A stretch of 64,000 nt of DNA. Origin: Alterisphingorhabdus sp038748365 (GTDB lineage Bacteria; Pseudomonadota; Alphaproteobacteria; Sphingomonadales; Sphingomonadaceae). The translations under genes were made by a program, and so were the position numbers. Below, piece by piece: positions 51,775 to 59,664 of the stretch. Under the pieces are notes generated by a model that ran no database searches, was not told where the DNA came from, and saw only the letters and a program-made list of their open reading frames with translations. Position 1 is the stretch's first letter. Each line of letters opens with the position of its first letter. The DNA lies in NCBI GenBank assembly GCA_038748365.1, contig JBCDIZ010000007.1, forward strand, positions 98,900 to 162,899, in the 5' to 3' direction.

Positions 51775-52772
51775 TATTCTTCCTTTTGGCTTTCTGAATA
51801 GGGGGTTGTTTCGGGCGCTGCCGTAATTGGACCCGGCTCGCCAGCAGCTACAGTTTCGGGCGATGACAGCGTGAACCAGCCCGCACCAAATTTATTCTCC
51901 AACGCAAAGGCATAGTCCGGTTTCAGCAGATAATCATAAAGCTCGTCAAAATCGCCGCGCGCATCGCCAGCGACCGCCAGAACACAGAAAAGCTCAGCTG
52001 TTTCCCAGCGACGGATTTGCTTACGGTCTTCAGTTCCGCGGTTGAGGGAGAGGTAATCTTCAACGCCTTCTGGCAACAAATCATAGGCGCGCAATTCATT
52101 CTGCAATGCAGCAGCATCGCTGGCATCGCGACCGGACAACCAGATAATAGTAATCTCCGCTGCGCGCAGGGCATCAAGCTGCGTTGCCAGCACGTCGGTA
52201 TCGTCGAGTGCGGTCATCACCCCACCAGCATCCGGCTTTGGCGAACCATCGTCGATATCAATCACCACTGCAGAAGGCTTGTCCTGACAATCGACAGCTT
52301 TCGGACTGCTCAACGAAACGCGCGGCACCAATACAGCGGACGTAACCGCCTCGCCCGCCTGAAACCGATTATGTGTATCCAACGCATAGCGCGCCCATGG
52401 TGCATAAGCGCCAACCGTGAAAGCAGAACCACGCTGCGTTGCGGCATCATATTCAGCGGACAATGCCTTAATCGCTTCGTTATTCTCACTCGGGGTATCT
52501 ACCAACTGTGCTTTATCGCCGAAGCTCTCCAGCGCATCCGGACCGCCACCTACGCCAGATTTGCTATAGGGCGCAGCAGTCGACTGATTAATTGAGGTTC
52601 CTGCTTCTAAAGGCGCAGCCGCTGCGATCAGACCCGCCTCACGTCGCCGGTCAATCTCGCTTTTGCCGATGGCCCCCGCCGCCGCCAATGGCAGCAAAGC
52701 TGCGACACAGCCTGATAGCGACAGGCTGGCGATGGCAAGCAGACAGAGGCGAAAGGCGTTAGGCAATATCAA
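51774..52772 (-). CDS. Acid-phosphatase-like (HAD, class C) lipoprotein
   Basis: The 332-residue product has a lipoprotein signal (LLAIASLSLSGC). The mature protein resembles class B/C acid phosphatases of the HAD superfamily: the nucleophile motif VVIDIDDGS keeps DxD, and later AGDARGDFDELYDYL and ENKFGAGWFTLSSPE match the end of the family. It probably dephosphorylates small substrates in the periplasm, if active. It lies in the scoA-scoB operon, overlapping both neighbours (four bases upstream, one base downstream), with no obvious link to CoA transfer. Confidence 0.78.
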   Translation of the reverse strand: MILPNAFRLCLLAIASLSLSGCVAALLPLAAAGAIGKSEIDRRREAGLIAAAAPLEAGTSINQSTAAPYSKSGVGGGPDALESFGDKAQLVDTPSENNEAIKALSAEYDAATQRGSAFTVGAYAPWARYALDTHNRFQAGEAVTSAVLVPRVSLSSPKAVDCQDKPSAVVIDIDDGSPKPDAGGVMTALDDTDVLATQLDALRAAEITIIWLSGRDASDAAALQNELRAYDLLPEGVEDYLSLNRGTEDRKQIRRWETAELFCVLAVAGDARGDFDELYDYLLKPDYAFALENKFGAGWFTLSSPETVAAGEPGPITAAPETTPYSESQKEE

Positions 52773-53083
52773 TCACCGTCATCCTCAAGCGTCGTCAGCC
52801 CAGTGGTATGGTTCTCGCGTTCCATATCAACACCATTCCAGATACGGGCCAGCGCCTCGACCTCGGTCATACCCGCCGCCTGGGCATCGGCTCTCGCCGC
52901 GTGGCGGATGCAATCAACCATCAACAGACCGAACATTTCCGGCTCTTGCAAAAGCGTGGGGTTGATGATGCAGGTTGCCGGGCCCTCATTCTCTACCCAG
53001 AGCCGCGCCACCTCGGCGGAATTATCAAGCATATCAAAGCCATCGACATTGATCGCGCCTGCCTGTGGTCCTGTACCGGTCAT
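52769..53083 (-). CDS. DUF5076 protein
   Basis: The 104-residue cytoplasmic protein matches the DUF5076 family with ARLWVENEGPATCIINP and MFGLLMVDCIRHAARA. Function is unknown. It overlaps scoA by one base (TAATG) and the lipoprotein gene by four bases, so it is translationally coupled to both. It sits between the two CoA-transferase subunits. Confidence 0.85.
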   Translation of the reverse strand: MTGTGPQAGAINVDGFDMLDNSAEVARLWVENEGPATCIINPTLLQEPEMFGLLMVDCIRHAARADAQAAGMTEVEALARIWNGVDMERENHTTGLTTLEDDGD

Positions 53084-53799
53084 TACGCCACCTCTCTTAC
53101 AGTGCGGAATTCGATCTTCTTGTCATAGGGCGCACCAAGGATCAGGCGCTTCACATAGATGCTGGGCAGATGGATGCAGTCCGGGTCCAGCTCGCCAATC
53201 TCGACAATTTCTTCCACCTCGGCCACGCAGATCTTGCCTGCCGTCGCCATCGGCTGGTTAAAGTTGCGCGCGGTTTTGCGGAACATCAGATTGCCTGCCT
53301 TGTCAGCCTTCCAGCCTTTGACAATGCACAGATCGGCGTAAATACCGCGCTCCATAATATAGGTCTCGTTGACCCCGTCCTTATTGGCAAATTCCTTATG
53401 CTCCTTGCCCTCGGCCACTTCGGTGCCGACCCCGGTTTTGGTGTAGAAGCCGGGAATACCAGCACCACCGGCGCGGCAGCGTTCGGCAAGCGTGCCCTGC
53501 GGGCAGAATTCCACCTCCAATTCGCCAGCGAGGAATTGACGTTCAAACTCCTTATTCTCACCGACATAGGAGGAGATCATCTTCTTCACCTGCCGCGTAC
53601 GCAGCAATTTGCCCAGCCCTTCGCCATCAATCCCGGCATTGTTCGAAGCGATGGTCAGGTCTTTGACGCCGCTGTCTCGGACCGCATCGATCAGCCGCTC
53701 GGGGATGCCGCACAGGCCAAAGCCGCCGGCACATAGATGCATGCCATCAAACAACAGGCCATCCAGAGCGGAGGCGGCATCGGGGAAGATTTTCTGCAT
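53083..53799 (-). CDS. scoA: 3-oxoacid CoA-transferase subunit A
   Basis: The 238-residue A subunit has the family segments GGFGLCGIPERLIDAV, VKDLTIASNNAG and PQGTLAERCRAGGAGIPGF, and TYIMERGIYADLCIVKGW. It pairs with ScoB, whose gene is two genes downstream. It is the first gene of the operon that probably runs to the DUF2269 gene at 48879. It is divergent from the universal stress protein gene across about 296 bases. Confidence 0.95.
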   Translation of the reverse strand: MQKIFPDAASALDGLLFDGMHLCAGGFGLCGIPERLIDAVRDSGVKDLTIASNNAGIDGEGLGKLLRTRQVKKMISSYVGENKEFERQFLAGELEVEFCPQGTLAERCRAGGAGIPGFYTKTGVGTEVAEGKEHKEFANKDGVNETYIMERGIYADLCIVKGWKADKAGNLMFRKTARNFNQPMATAGKICVAEVEEIVEIGELDPDCIHLPSIYVKRLILGAPYDKKIEFRTVREVA

Positions 53800-53974
53800 A
53801 GAGCGATCCTTGTCTGGAAGCGCGTCCGGCCTTGGACGGACGGGACGAATATCAAACTTACCCTGCGTTCCCTAGCGCCGTTCGCTCAGCTTTTCCAGTC
53901 GAAGCAATTGCAAAATGCGCGCCGGGATAACGCCTTTTTGCCAAGTGGTTAGCGCCAGAGAAGAGACATTACTT

Positions 53975-53988
53975 TTGATGCGGATCAA
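53975..53988. promoter_or_regulatory. FNR/Anr/FixK-type box upstream of the universal stress protein gene
   Basis: TTGAT-GCGG-ATCAA matches the FNR consensus TTGATNNNNATCAA exactly. The centre is about 114 bases before the stress-protein ATG at 54096, so a start site near 54023 would place it at -41.5. Chance occurrence of the ten fixed bases in 64 kb is about 0.06. No FNR gene is in this window. Confidence 0.65.
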
Positions 53989-54095
53989 TGTGCATGACTT
54001 CCGCCAGCGCCATGGTAAGAATCAATAAAGACGAGTCGCGCCGGCCCCCTGACTTTATGGCGCGTCTTTTACCAGCGAGAATTGGGAGGAAGTTC

Positions 54096-54908
54096 ATGAA
54101 ATCCATCGTCGTCTATGCCGATACCAGCCCGTCCATGACATCGCGCACCGAGGCCGCGCTTGATCTGGCGCGGGCGCATAAGGCGCATATCACCTTTATC
54201 GTGGTCACCCCCTATTCCAGCTATGTCGCGCTCGATCCGATGGGCGGTGTGTTCGTCGCCAATGCCGCGCTGGAGAGCATCCGCGAGGAAGAAACTCGGC
54301 TCGACGATATGATCAAGAAAGAAATGGCGAATGAGGATGTCAGCTGGGAAGTGCTGCATTATGATGGCGATGCTGTCGATTGCGTACTGAGTGCGGCGCG
54401 GCTGGCGGATATGATCGTCGTCTCGCTCGGTCATGATCCCGACAATCCCAAGCCGCATAGCCTGCTGGAAGTGGCTGACCTTGCCGAGCATAGCGGCTGC
54501 CCAATCCTTGCCATCCCGCATGACCAGACCCGCTTTGCCGCCTTGGGCTCAGCAGCGATTGCATGGAATGGCTCACATGAAGCCGCCAATGCAGTGCGCA
54601 GTGCCATTCCGATGCTACAGATGGCCAAGACGGTGCATATCATAACCGCCGATAAGGAACCGGAAAACTACCCCTCCACCGCACTGGCCCGCTATCTCTC
54701 GCGCCACGATATCAACGCCGAGGTGCATGATGTCCCTGCCGGATCGCTCTCTATTGAAGAGGCGATTGAAAGTCAGGTCAAATCGCTTGGCGCCGAATGG
54801 ATGGTCATGGGCGCCTGGGGCCATAGCCGGCTGCGCCAGACACTACTTGGCGGCACCACCCGACATTTCCTGAGTGAGAGCAAGGTGCCGTTGTTACTTG
54901 CACATTAA
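54096..54908 (+). CDS. Tandem-domain universal stress protein
   Basis: The protein, about 270 residues, has two UspA domains: SIVVYADTSPSMTSRTEAAL at the start and AIAWNGSHEAANAVRSAIPM in the second half. The ATP-binding G-x2-G-x9-G(S/T) motif is seen in MGAWGHSRLRQTLLGGTTR. I choose ATG 54096 with GGGAGGAAG upstream over an in-frame ATG at 53988, which would lie within the FNR-type box. Usp proteins are often induced at low oxygen, consistent with that box. Confidence 0.93.
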   Translation: MKSIVVYADTSPSMTSRTEAALDLARAHKAHITFIVVTPYSSYVALDPMGGVFVANAALESIREEETRLDDMIKKEMANEDVSWEVLHYDGDAVDCVLSAARLADMIVVSLGHDPDNPKPHSLLEVADLAEHSGCPILAIPHDQTRFAALGSAAIAWNGSHEAANAVRSAIPMLQMAKTVHIITADKEPENYPSTALARYLSRHDINAEVHDVPAGSLSIEEAIESQVKSLGAEWMVMGAWGHSRLRQTLLGGTTRHFLSESKVPLLLAH

Positions 54909-54917
54909 ACCTCACCG

Positions 54918-55028
54918 CGTTCGTGTCGAGCGCAGTCGAGACACCGCTCTCTGATCTCACCGGCCTCTCGACTTCGTCGCTAAGCGACGAAGTTTATCCT
55001 GAGCTTGTCGAAGGGCTCGAGGCGAACG
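54918..55028. repeat. GTCGAG-type inverted repeat, copy 2 (longer)
   Basis: The element starts CGTTCGTGTCGAGCGCAGTC and ends GGGCTCGAGGCGAACG, an inverted pair. Within it is GTCGCTAAGCGACGAAG and the 18-mer CCTGAGCTTGTCGAAGGG at 54998-55015 that also occurs in the palindromic repeat at 36998. It follows the stress-protein stop and precedes the serine-hydrolase stop. Confidence 0.78.
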
Positions 55029-55046
55029 GGAAACTGGGAAGAAGAG

Positions 55047-56222
55047 TTAATTTGACCGAATAAGAGATCGCGCGATCACCATTGCCGCCTTGTCGGCATT
55101 GGTTCGGTGTCCCTGCGAAGCGGTAAAGACCAACAGGCCATGGTCGGCGAAATAAGACCAGTACGAGCTGAACCACGGGTTGCCGCCATTGTGCCAATAG
55201 ATCCGTCCCAGCTCGGGATGATCCTCCACCACCATGCCATAGCCATAATGAGTCGGGGCGTTTTTCCCCTCCCTTTGCATCGGCGTACGCGCCAATTCGG
55301 TAGCGGCGGCAGAAACCATTGTGCGTCTCATATAGCTTTGCAACAGCCGGATCATGTCAGGCGCTGTCGCGACCAGACCGCCATTGCCGATCAAGGACCA
55401 ATGCGCGTTTCCGCCCCAACTGGCCTTATCAATCACCTCGCCTTTAGCAGTAAGCAATGAGTGGCCAGGATCAAAGACACCGTCATAGCCAATATGCGCG
55501 ACATTCTGGTCTACAAACAACACAGTGCGCAGATAGTCTTCATAGCTCATGCCTGTTCGCGCTTCGATGATCGCCGCGACCAGCGAGTAGCCAATATTGG
55601 AATAATAATAGTCGGTTCCCGGTTCAAAGCGCAGTGGTTCAGACATCACAGTCTGGAAAAACGCATCCTTGCTCAAATAGATTAGATCGTCCCCGGCAGA
55701 GCCTTGGAAACCTGCCGAATGAGTCAGCAACTGATGCACGGTAATGCCCGCCTTGTCTGCAGGAACATTGGGGAAGATATCGCCCAGCCGTTCAGCAGTG
55801 GAAAGCTTGCCATCGTCCACCAGCTTCATCGCGGCGGCGGCGGTAATGGTCTTGGTGATTGAGAGTATATCGACCTGCGTCATGCCATCGGGCAAGCCGG
55901 ACGCCGAAACCTGATCACCGAAACCATGGACAATCGGTGTTCCGACATCGCGTGCAACCGCGATAACACCTTTATATCCTTCTGCCTGCAATGTCTCCAC
56001 GGCTTCGCTGATATCATCGGCAGTAAGCTGTTCCAGAAGTTCGGTTTTGCCCACTTGTTGCAAGGCCTGTGTCTGTGTCGACGGTTGAAATTCCGTCTGT
56101 GCCTGTGATGCCATCACTGGCTGCCCCCAGGGCAACAGCGCTAAAGCCAAAGCGCAAGACAGCACATAACCATATTGCTTTGCCATTAGTGATGGATTGC
56201 GCCTGTGCCCGGTATTTTTCAT
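55047..56222 (-). CDS. Serine hydrolase, beta-lactamase/penicillin-binding-protein family
   Basis: The 391-residue exported protein has a signal peptide (SCALALALLPWGQPVMA) and the class C beta-lactamase/DD-peptidase fold. The catalytic SxxK is Ser121-Lys124 in SITK, the second motif is YSN near residue 217 (YYYSNIGYSLV), and the third is HNGG near 357 where KTG often stands. It may be an esterase, D-aminopeptidase or lactamase. It is divergent from a membrane-bound winged-helix regulator. Confidence 0.92.
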   Translation of the reverse strand: MKNTGHRRNPSLMAKQYGYVLSCALALALLPWGQPVMASQAQTEFQPSTQTQALQQVGKTELLEQLTADDISEAVETLQAEGYKGVIAVARDVGTPIVHGFGDQVSASGLPDGMTQVDILSITKTITAAAAMKLVDDGKLSTAERLGDIFPNVPADKAGITVHQLLTHSAGFQGSAGDDLIYLSKDAFFQTVMSEPLRFEPGTDYYYSNIGYSLVAAIIEARTGMSYEDYLRTVLFVDQNVAHIGYDGVFDPGHSLLTAKGEVIDKASWGGNAHWSLIGNGGLVATAPDMIRLLQSYMRRTMVSAAATELARTPMQREGKNAPTHYGYGMVVEDHPELGRIYWHNGGNPWFSSYWSYFADHGLLVFTASQGHRTNADKAAMVIARSLIRSN

Positions 56223-56322
56223 TTTCTCGTCCTTCCTCTATTGCGATTCGCCATGGCTTTTGGCGAAAGGCAGCGGCAAAAGTCCTGAGGAGATGTATCG
56301 AGATGTTGAGAGATAGCGATAA

Positions 56323-56910
56323 ATGTCCGACGTTCCGCAAATAGCGTCGATGAACGCATTGCCTGTTGCGATCGGCGACGCGACGTTTTTGCCGGAAGCG
56401 CGGGAGCTTGTCCTGGCGAACGATAAAGTGGTGCTGGAACCGCGACTTGCCGATCTATTATCCTATCTTGTCGCCGCTCCGGGCAAGGTTGCGCGCGACG
56501 AACTGCTCAATGCAGTCTGGGGAGATGAGGGATCTGATGAGGCTCTCACTCAGGCCATTTCCAAGTTGCGGCGGCATCTGGGTGATGAACAGCGGCCCTA
56601 TAGGCTTATTCGGACCATACCCAAATTCGGCTATGCGCTTGATAGCAAAGCAACCAATTTAGCGCGCGTCCAGATGGTGCAGAGTGTCCCAGATACCAAT
56701 CAAAGCAACGCCGCTTTGGAAAAGCAATTGAAGAGCAATCGCAGCTTCTATCAAGGGATAGCTGTCGGCGTTGGGCTGATGTGTGTCATCATTCTGCTCT
56801 ATGCGGTGCTGAACCGGCCAACACAGGTGGAGCTTGAACGGGAAATGATTCTCTGTCCGCCTGATGCGCCACCAGAGAGTTGCGCGAAGATGCTGCAGGA
56901 ACAAAGTTGA
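56323..56910 (+). CDS. Membrane-anchored winged-helix regulator (CadC/ToxR type)
   Basis: The 195-residue protein has an OmpR/CadC-type winged-helix domain at about residues 20-108 (KVVLEPRLADLLSYLVAAPG, EALTQAISKLRRHLGDEQRP, RTIPKFGYAL), a membrane helix at about 143-164 (GIAVGVGLMCVIILLYAVL) and only about 30 residues in the periplasm. That tail has two cysteines (178, 187), perhaps a redox or structural pair. It lacks the large sensor domain of CadC. It is divergent from the serine hydrolase, its likely target. Confidence 0.88.
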   Translation: MSDVPQIASMNALPVAIGDATFLPEARELVLANDKVVLEPRLADLLSYLVAAPGKVARDELLNAVWGDEGSDEALTQAISKLRRHLGDEQRPYRLIRTIPKFGYALDSKATNLARVQMVQSVPDTNQSNAALEKQLKSNRSFYQGIAVGVGLMCVIILLYAVLNRPTQVELEREMILCPPDAPPESCAKMLQEQS

Positions 56911-56916
56911 AACGGT

Positions 56917-57585
56917 TTACCCGGCCCGCCCCAGTGAATCCTGTGGTAAGTCGAGCACCTGCTCCAGATCCGCCAATGCCTGCTCGCCGCTGACAACCTT
57001 TATCGCCTGCATCCCCAACGCCGCCGCGGGCTTGCAGTTGATGCCGAGATCATCGAGATAGACACATTGCTCTGGCGTCACGTCGAGCGCCTTACACATC
57101 ATTTGATAGATGCGCGGATCGGGCTTGCGGACACCGACCTTGCTGCTCTCGATCACATGGTTGAAGCGTTCCATAATCGCGCCAATCTCGGCGGCACGAT
57201 CATCGGTCAACGCCATCCCAGCGCCTTTGCCGGATGGCACATTGTTGGTGATGCAGCCCAAAGTGAAACCACGCCCTTTCAGATCATCGAGCGCCGCGAC
57301 CATGGCAGGCCGCACATCGCCTGCCAGACAGGCGAGGACATCGCTGCCGGTCATGCCTTTTATGCCCAATGCTTCCGCCTCCTGCGTAAACAGACGGTCA
57401 AACTCGGCGGAATCAATCTCCGCCCGCTCAAACCGCGCCCAGGCATTGCTGTCCGGGTTGGCGCTGTTGACCCGCCGAACACTGTCCTTTGGAACACCGC
57501 GCTCTGCCTCCAACCGATTGAAGGCTTCAAAAGGCGAAGAGGTAATTACCCCGCCAAAGTCGAAAATGATGGTGGTGATGGACAT
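56917..57585 (-). CDS. HAD-superfamily hydrolase (subfamily IA)
   Basis: The 222-residue protein has the HAD motifs: motif I FDFGGVIT, motif II GCITNNVPSG, and motif III/IV with KPDPRIYQMMCKALDV and VYLDDLGINCKPA. Motif I reads DFGG rather than DxD, as in the epoxide-hydrolase-like and YihX-like branch of the family. It probably dephosphorylates a small metabolite in the cytoplasm. Its start overlaps the stop of the WG-repeat gene by one base (TAATG). Confidence 0.91.
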   Translation of the reverse strand: MSITTIIFDFGGVITSSPFEAFNRLEAERGVPKDSVRRVNSANPDSNAWARFERAEIDSAEFDRLFTQEAEALGIKGMTGSDVLACLAGDVRPAMVAALDDLKGRGFTLGCITNNVPSGKGAGMALTDDRAAEIGAIMERFNHVIESSKVGVRKPDPRIYQMMCKALDVTPEQCVYLDDLGINCKPAAALGMQAIKVVSGEQALADLEQVLDLPQDSLGRAG

Positions 57586-58619
57586 TAATAGTCTGGCGCT
57601 TGCTCTGGGTGGTAAGGCATATTGAACGGCAAGGGTGGAGATAAAGGTCTATTGCAATAGCCGACAGCTTCAAATTTCGGTTTGACGATCCAACGGCCTT
57701 GTGCATCAGTCAAACCAACTTTATCACCTTCCTTCTTGACTATGCGTTTTCCCTTAAAGCGCCAACCATAGGAAGCGGCCAGCTCATTCGGCGTGAAATT
57801 TCCATCCAATGACAAGAAACCAGCAACCCCGTTCTTCTTGGCAAAAATGCGACCCAATTCCGGCCTGAAGCGAATTTCTTGATATACCGGCTGAATAAGC
57901 CATCGGCCATCTTCAGCTATAATACCATAGACTGCAGGTTCGCTGCCATTGCCGATATAGGCTATGGCCTTTCCACTTTCGCCAATAGACTCAAAAGAGC
58001 CTAACTTCGGCCCGGAATAGTCAAACTTCTTTAATTCGCCATTCCTGTGCTGGCGAAACCAACTGCCCTCTTTGTCCAGAACAAAAAGAGAGTTACCGTC
58101 GAACCGCGAAAACTCTTTGTAATATGGCTTTATTACCCAATCCAGCTGGCGGTCGACAACGCCTAAATTCTCTCCATATTTTCGCGAATATGTATAGGCC
58201 AAGGCATAAGGAGTGTACTGGAAATCTCCAACCAGTTTTGTGGGTTTATACTCCGACGGTGGGACACGACCGAGATAGTCAATGCGTGTTATCCTGTTAT
58301 CCAAAGTCAAGATTGCGATTTCATTATTGTAGAACGCTCCCAAAACGCTACCGCGAGGGAGCGTAAAGCGAGTTGATCCGTCTTTACTGATAAGCCTTGA
58401 GTCCCCCTCTTTAGAGACCCAAGCAAAACCCGATCTATCAAATTCTCCTGCCGCGTCATATTCAGGCTTAATGACAAATTCTCCTTCCGCATCAATGAAG
58501 CCGCATTTGCCATCATATTTCACAAGGGCAGGATAGGTATCTCCAGCGCTTGGGGTTTCAGCCCGGCCGCCTTCAGCAACACCAACAGATAAAATCAGGG
58601 CAACAACGATGCGAAACAT
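57585..58619 (-). CDS. WG-repeat-containing exported protein
   Basis: The 344-residue product has a signal peptide (ALILSVGVAEGGRA) and several KWG/WG-type repeats, each with a short strand and a KPEY/KPKF-like end: GKCGFIDAEGEFVIKPEYD, VIKPYYKEFSRFDG, RWLIQPVYQEIRF and RWIVKPKFEAVGY. WG-repeat proteins are usually beta-propeller-like or periplasmic binding scaffolds of unknown role. Base composition looks more AT-rich than its neighbours. It overlaps the HAD gene by one base. Confidence 0.9.
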   Translation of the reverse strand: MFRIVVALILSVGVAEGGRAETPSAGDTYPALVKYDGKCGFIDAEGEFVIKPEYDAAGEFDRSGFAWVSKEGDSRLISKDGSTRFTLPRGSVLGAFYNNEIAILTLDNRITRIDYLGRVPPSEYKPTKLVGDFQYTPYALAYTYSRKYGENLGVVDRQLDWVIKPYYKEFSRFDGNSLFVLDKEGSWFRQHRNGELKKFDYSGPKLGSFESIGESGKAIAYIGNGSEPAVYGIIAEDGRWLIQPVYQEIRFRPELGRIFAKKNGVAGFLSLDGNFTPNELAASYGWRFKGKRIVKKEGDKVGLTDAQGRWIVKPKFEAVGYCNRPLSPPLPFNMPYHPEQAPDY

Positions 58620-58646
58620 AATACCAATATCCTTGAATTATAGAGC

Positions 58647-59567
58647 TCAATATTCCAGCTTCAGTCCAGCGCGTTTCCATTCCATTTTCAGCAACTGCCC
58701 TGTTCCCGAGAGGCAGATATACGCCGTCTGCATATCCTCGCCGCCAAAAGCGATATTGGTGGTGAAGGGATCGGTGGTTGGCACAAACTCGACCAATTCA
58801 CCCTCGGATGAAATCACACTGATCCCGCATTCTCCAATCGTAGCTACGCATATATTGCCGTTGGCTTCCACACCAAGTGAGTCGAAATATTTGTATCCTG
58901 CGGGGCTGTAGAGAAACTCCCCCTGCGGACCAAGCAAGCCCTGATCAAACGCGATCTCTCCGGGTGCGGCGATATTATATGCCCAGAGCTTGCAGGTGTA
59001 GGTTTCCGCGATATAAAGCCGCTTGCCATCGGGCGAGAGGCCAATGCCATTGGGGTTTTCCGACGGAAAAATCACCTCTTTGAGCAGACTGCCATCGGCC
59101 TTGGCATAGAAGACGCCGGTAACATCGCGCTCGCGCGGGCGCGTCTTGCCATGGTCGGTGAACCAGAAGCCACCGGCATCATCAAAGACAATATCATTCG
59201 GCCCGCGCAGCACGCAACCAAAGTCGCCATCCTTGTACAGTATCTCGACCTCGCCGGTCGCGATATCCACCCGCTCGATGCGGCCTCCGGAATAGTCCTC
59301 GGCCTGACCATGCGGCACCAGAAACGGCGCCTCGTCGGTGCCACCATTAACATAGTGAAAGCCGCCATTGTTGCAGATATAGAGCTTGCCATCCGGGCCG
59401 ACCGCCGCGCCATTGGGCCCGCCGCCGGTCTCCGCAACCACGTTCTTGGTCCCATCCGGCGCAATCCGGGTAATCCGCCCAGCCTCAATCTCAACAACAA
59501 TCACCGCGCCATCGGGCATCACCACTGGCCCCTCAGGGAAGCGCAAACCTTCCGCGATTATTTCCAT
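58647..59567 (-). CDS. SMP-30/gluconolactonase/LRE-family protein
   Basis: The 306-residue beta-propeller has the SMP-30 segments RFPEGPVVMPDGAVIVVE, GPNDIVFDDAGGFWFTD and NPNGIGLSPDGKRLYIAET, which carry the metal-binding Glu, Asn and Asp. Relatives hydrolyse sugar lactones or other cyclic esters. It is divergent from a succinate-semialdehyde-dehydrogenase-like gene across 97 bases, which may indicate a shared catabolic role, but the substrate is unknown. Confidence 0.9.
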   Translation of the reverse strand: MEIIAEGLRFPEGPVVMPDGAVIVVEIEAGRITRIAPDGTKNVVAETGGGPNGAAVGPDGKLYICNNGGFHYVNGGTDEAPFLVPHGQAEDYSGGRIERVDIATGEVEILYKDGDFGCVLRGPNDIVFDDAGGFWFTDHGKTRPRERDVTGVFYAKADGSLLKEVIFPSENPNGIGLSPDGKRLYIAETYTCKLWAYNIAAPGEIAFDQGLLGPQGEFLYSPAGYKYFDSLGVEANGNICVATIGECGISVISSEGELVEFVPTTDPFTTNIAFGGEDMQTAYICLSGTGQLLKMEWKRAGLKLEY

Positions 59568-59664
59568 CTTTCACTCTCCCGATCTTACGTCTTTTTCTTG
59601 TCGCAGCATCATTGCGGCGGTGGCGCTCAGTGTCTAGAGGAAAGGCAGATAAGAGGATCACGAA

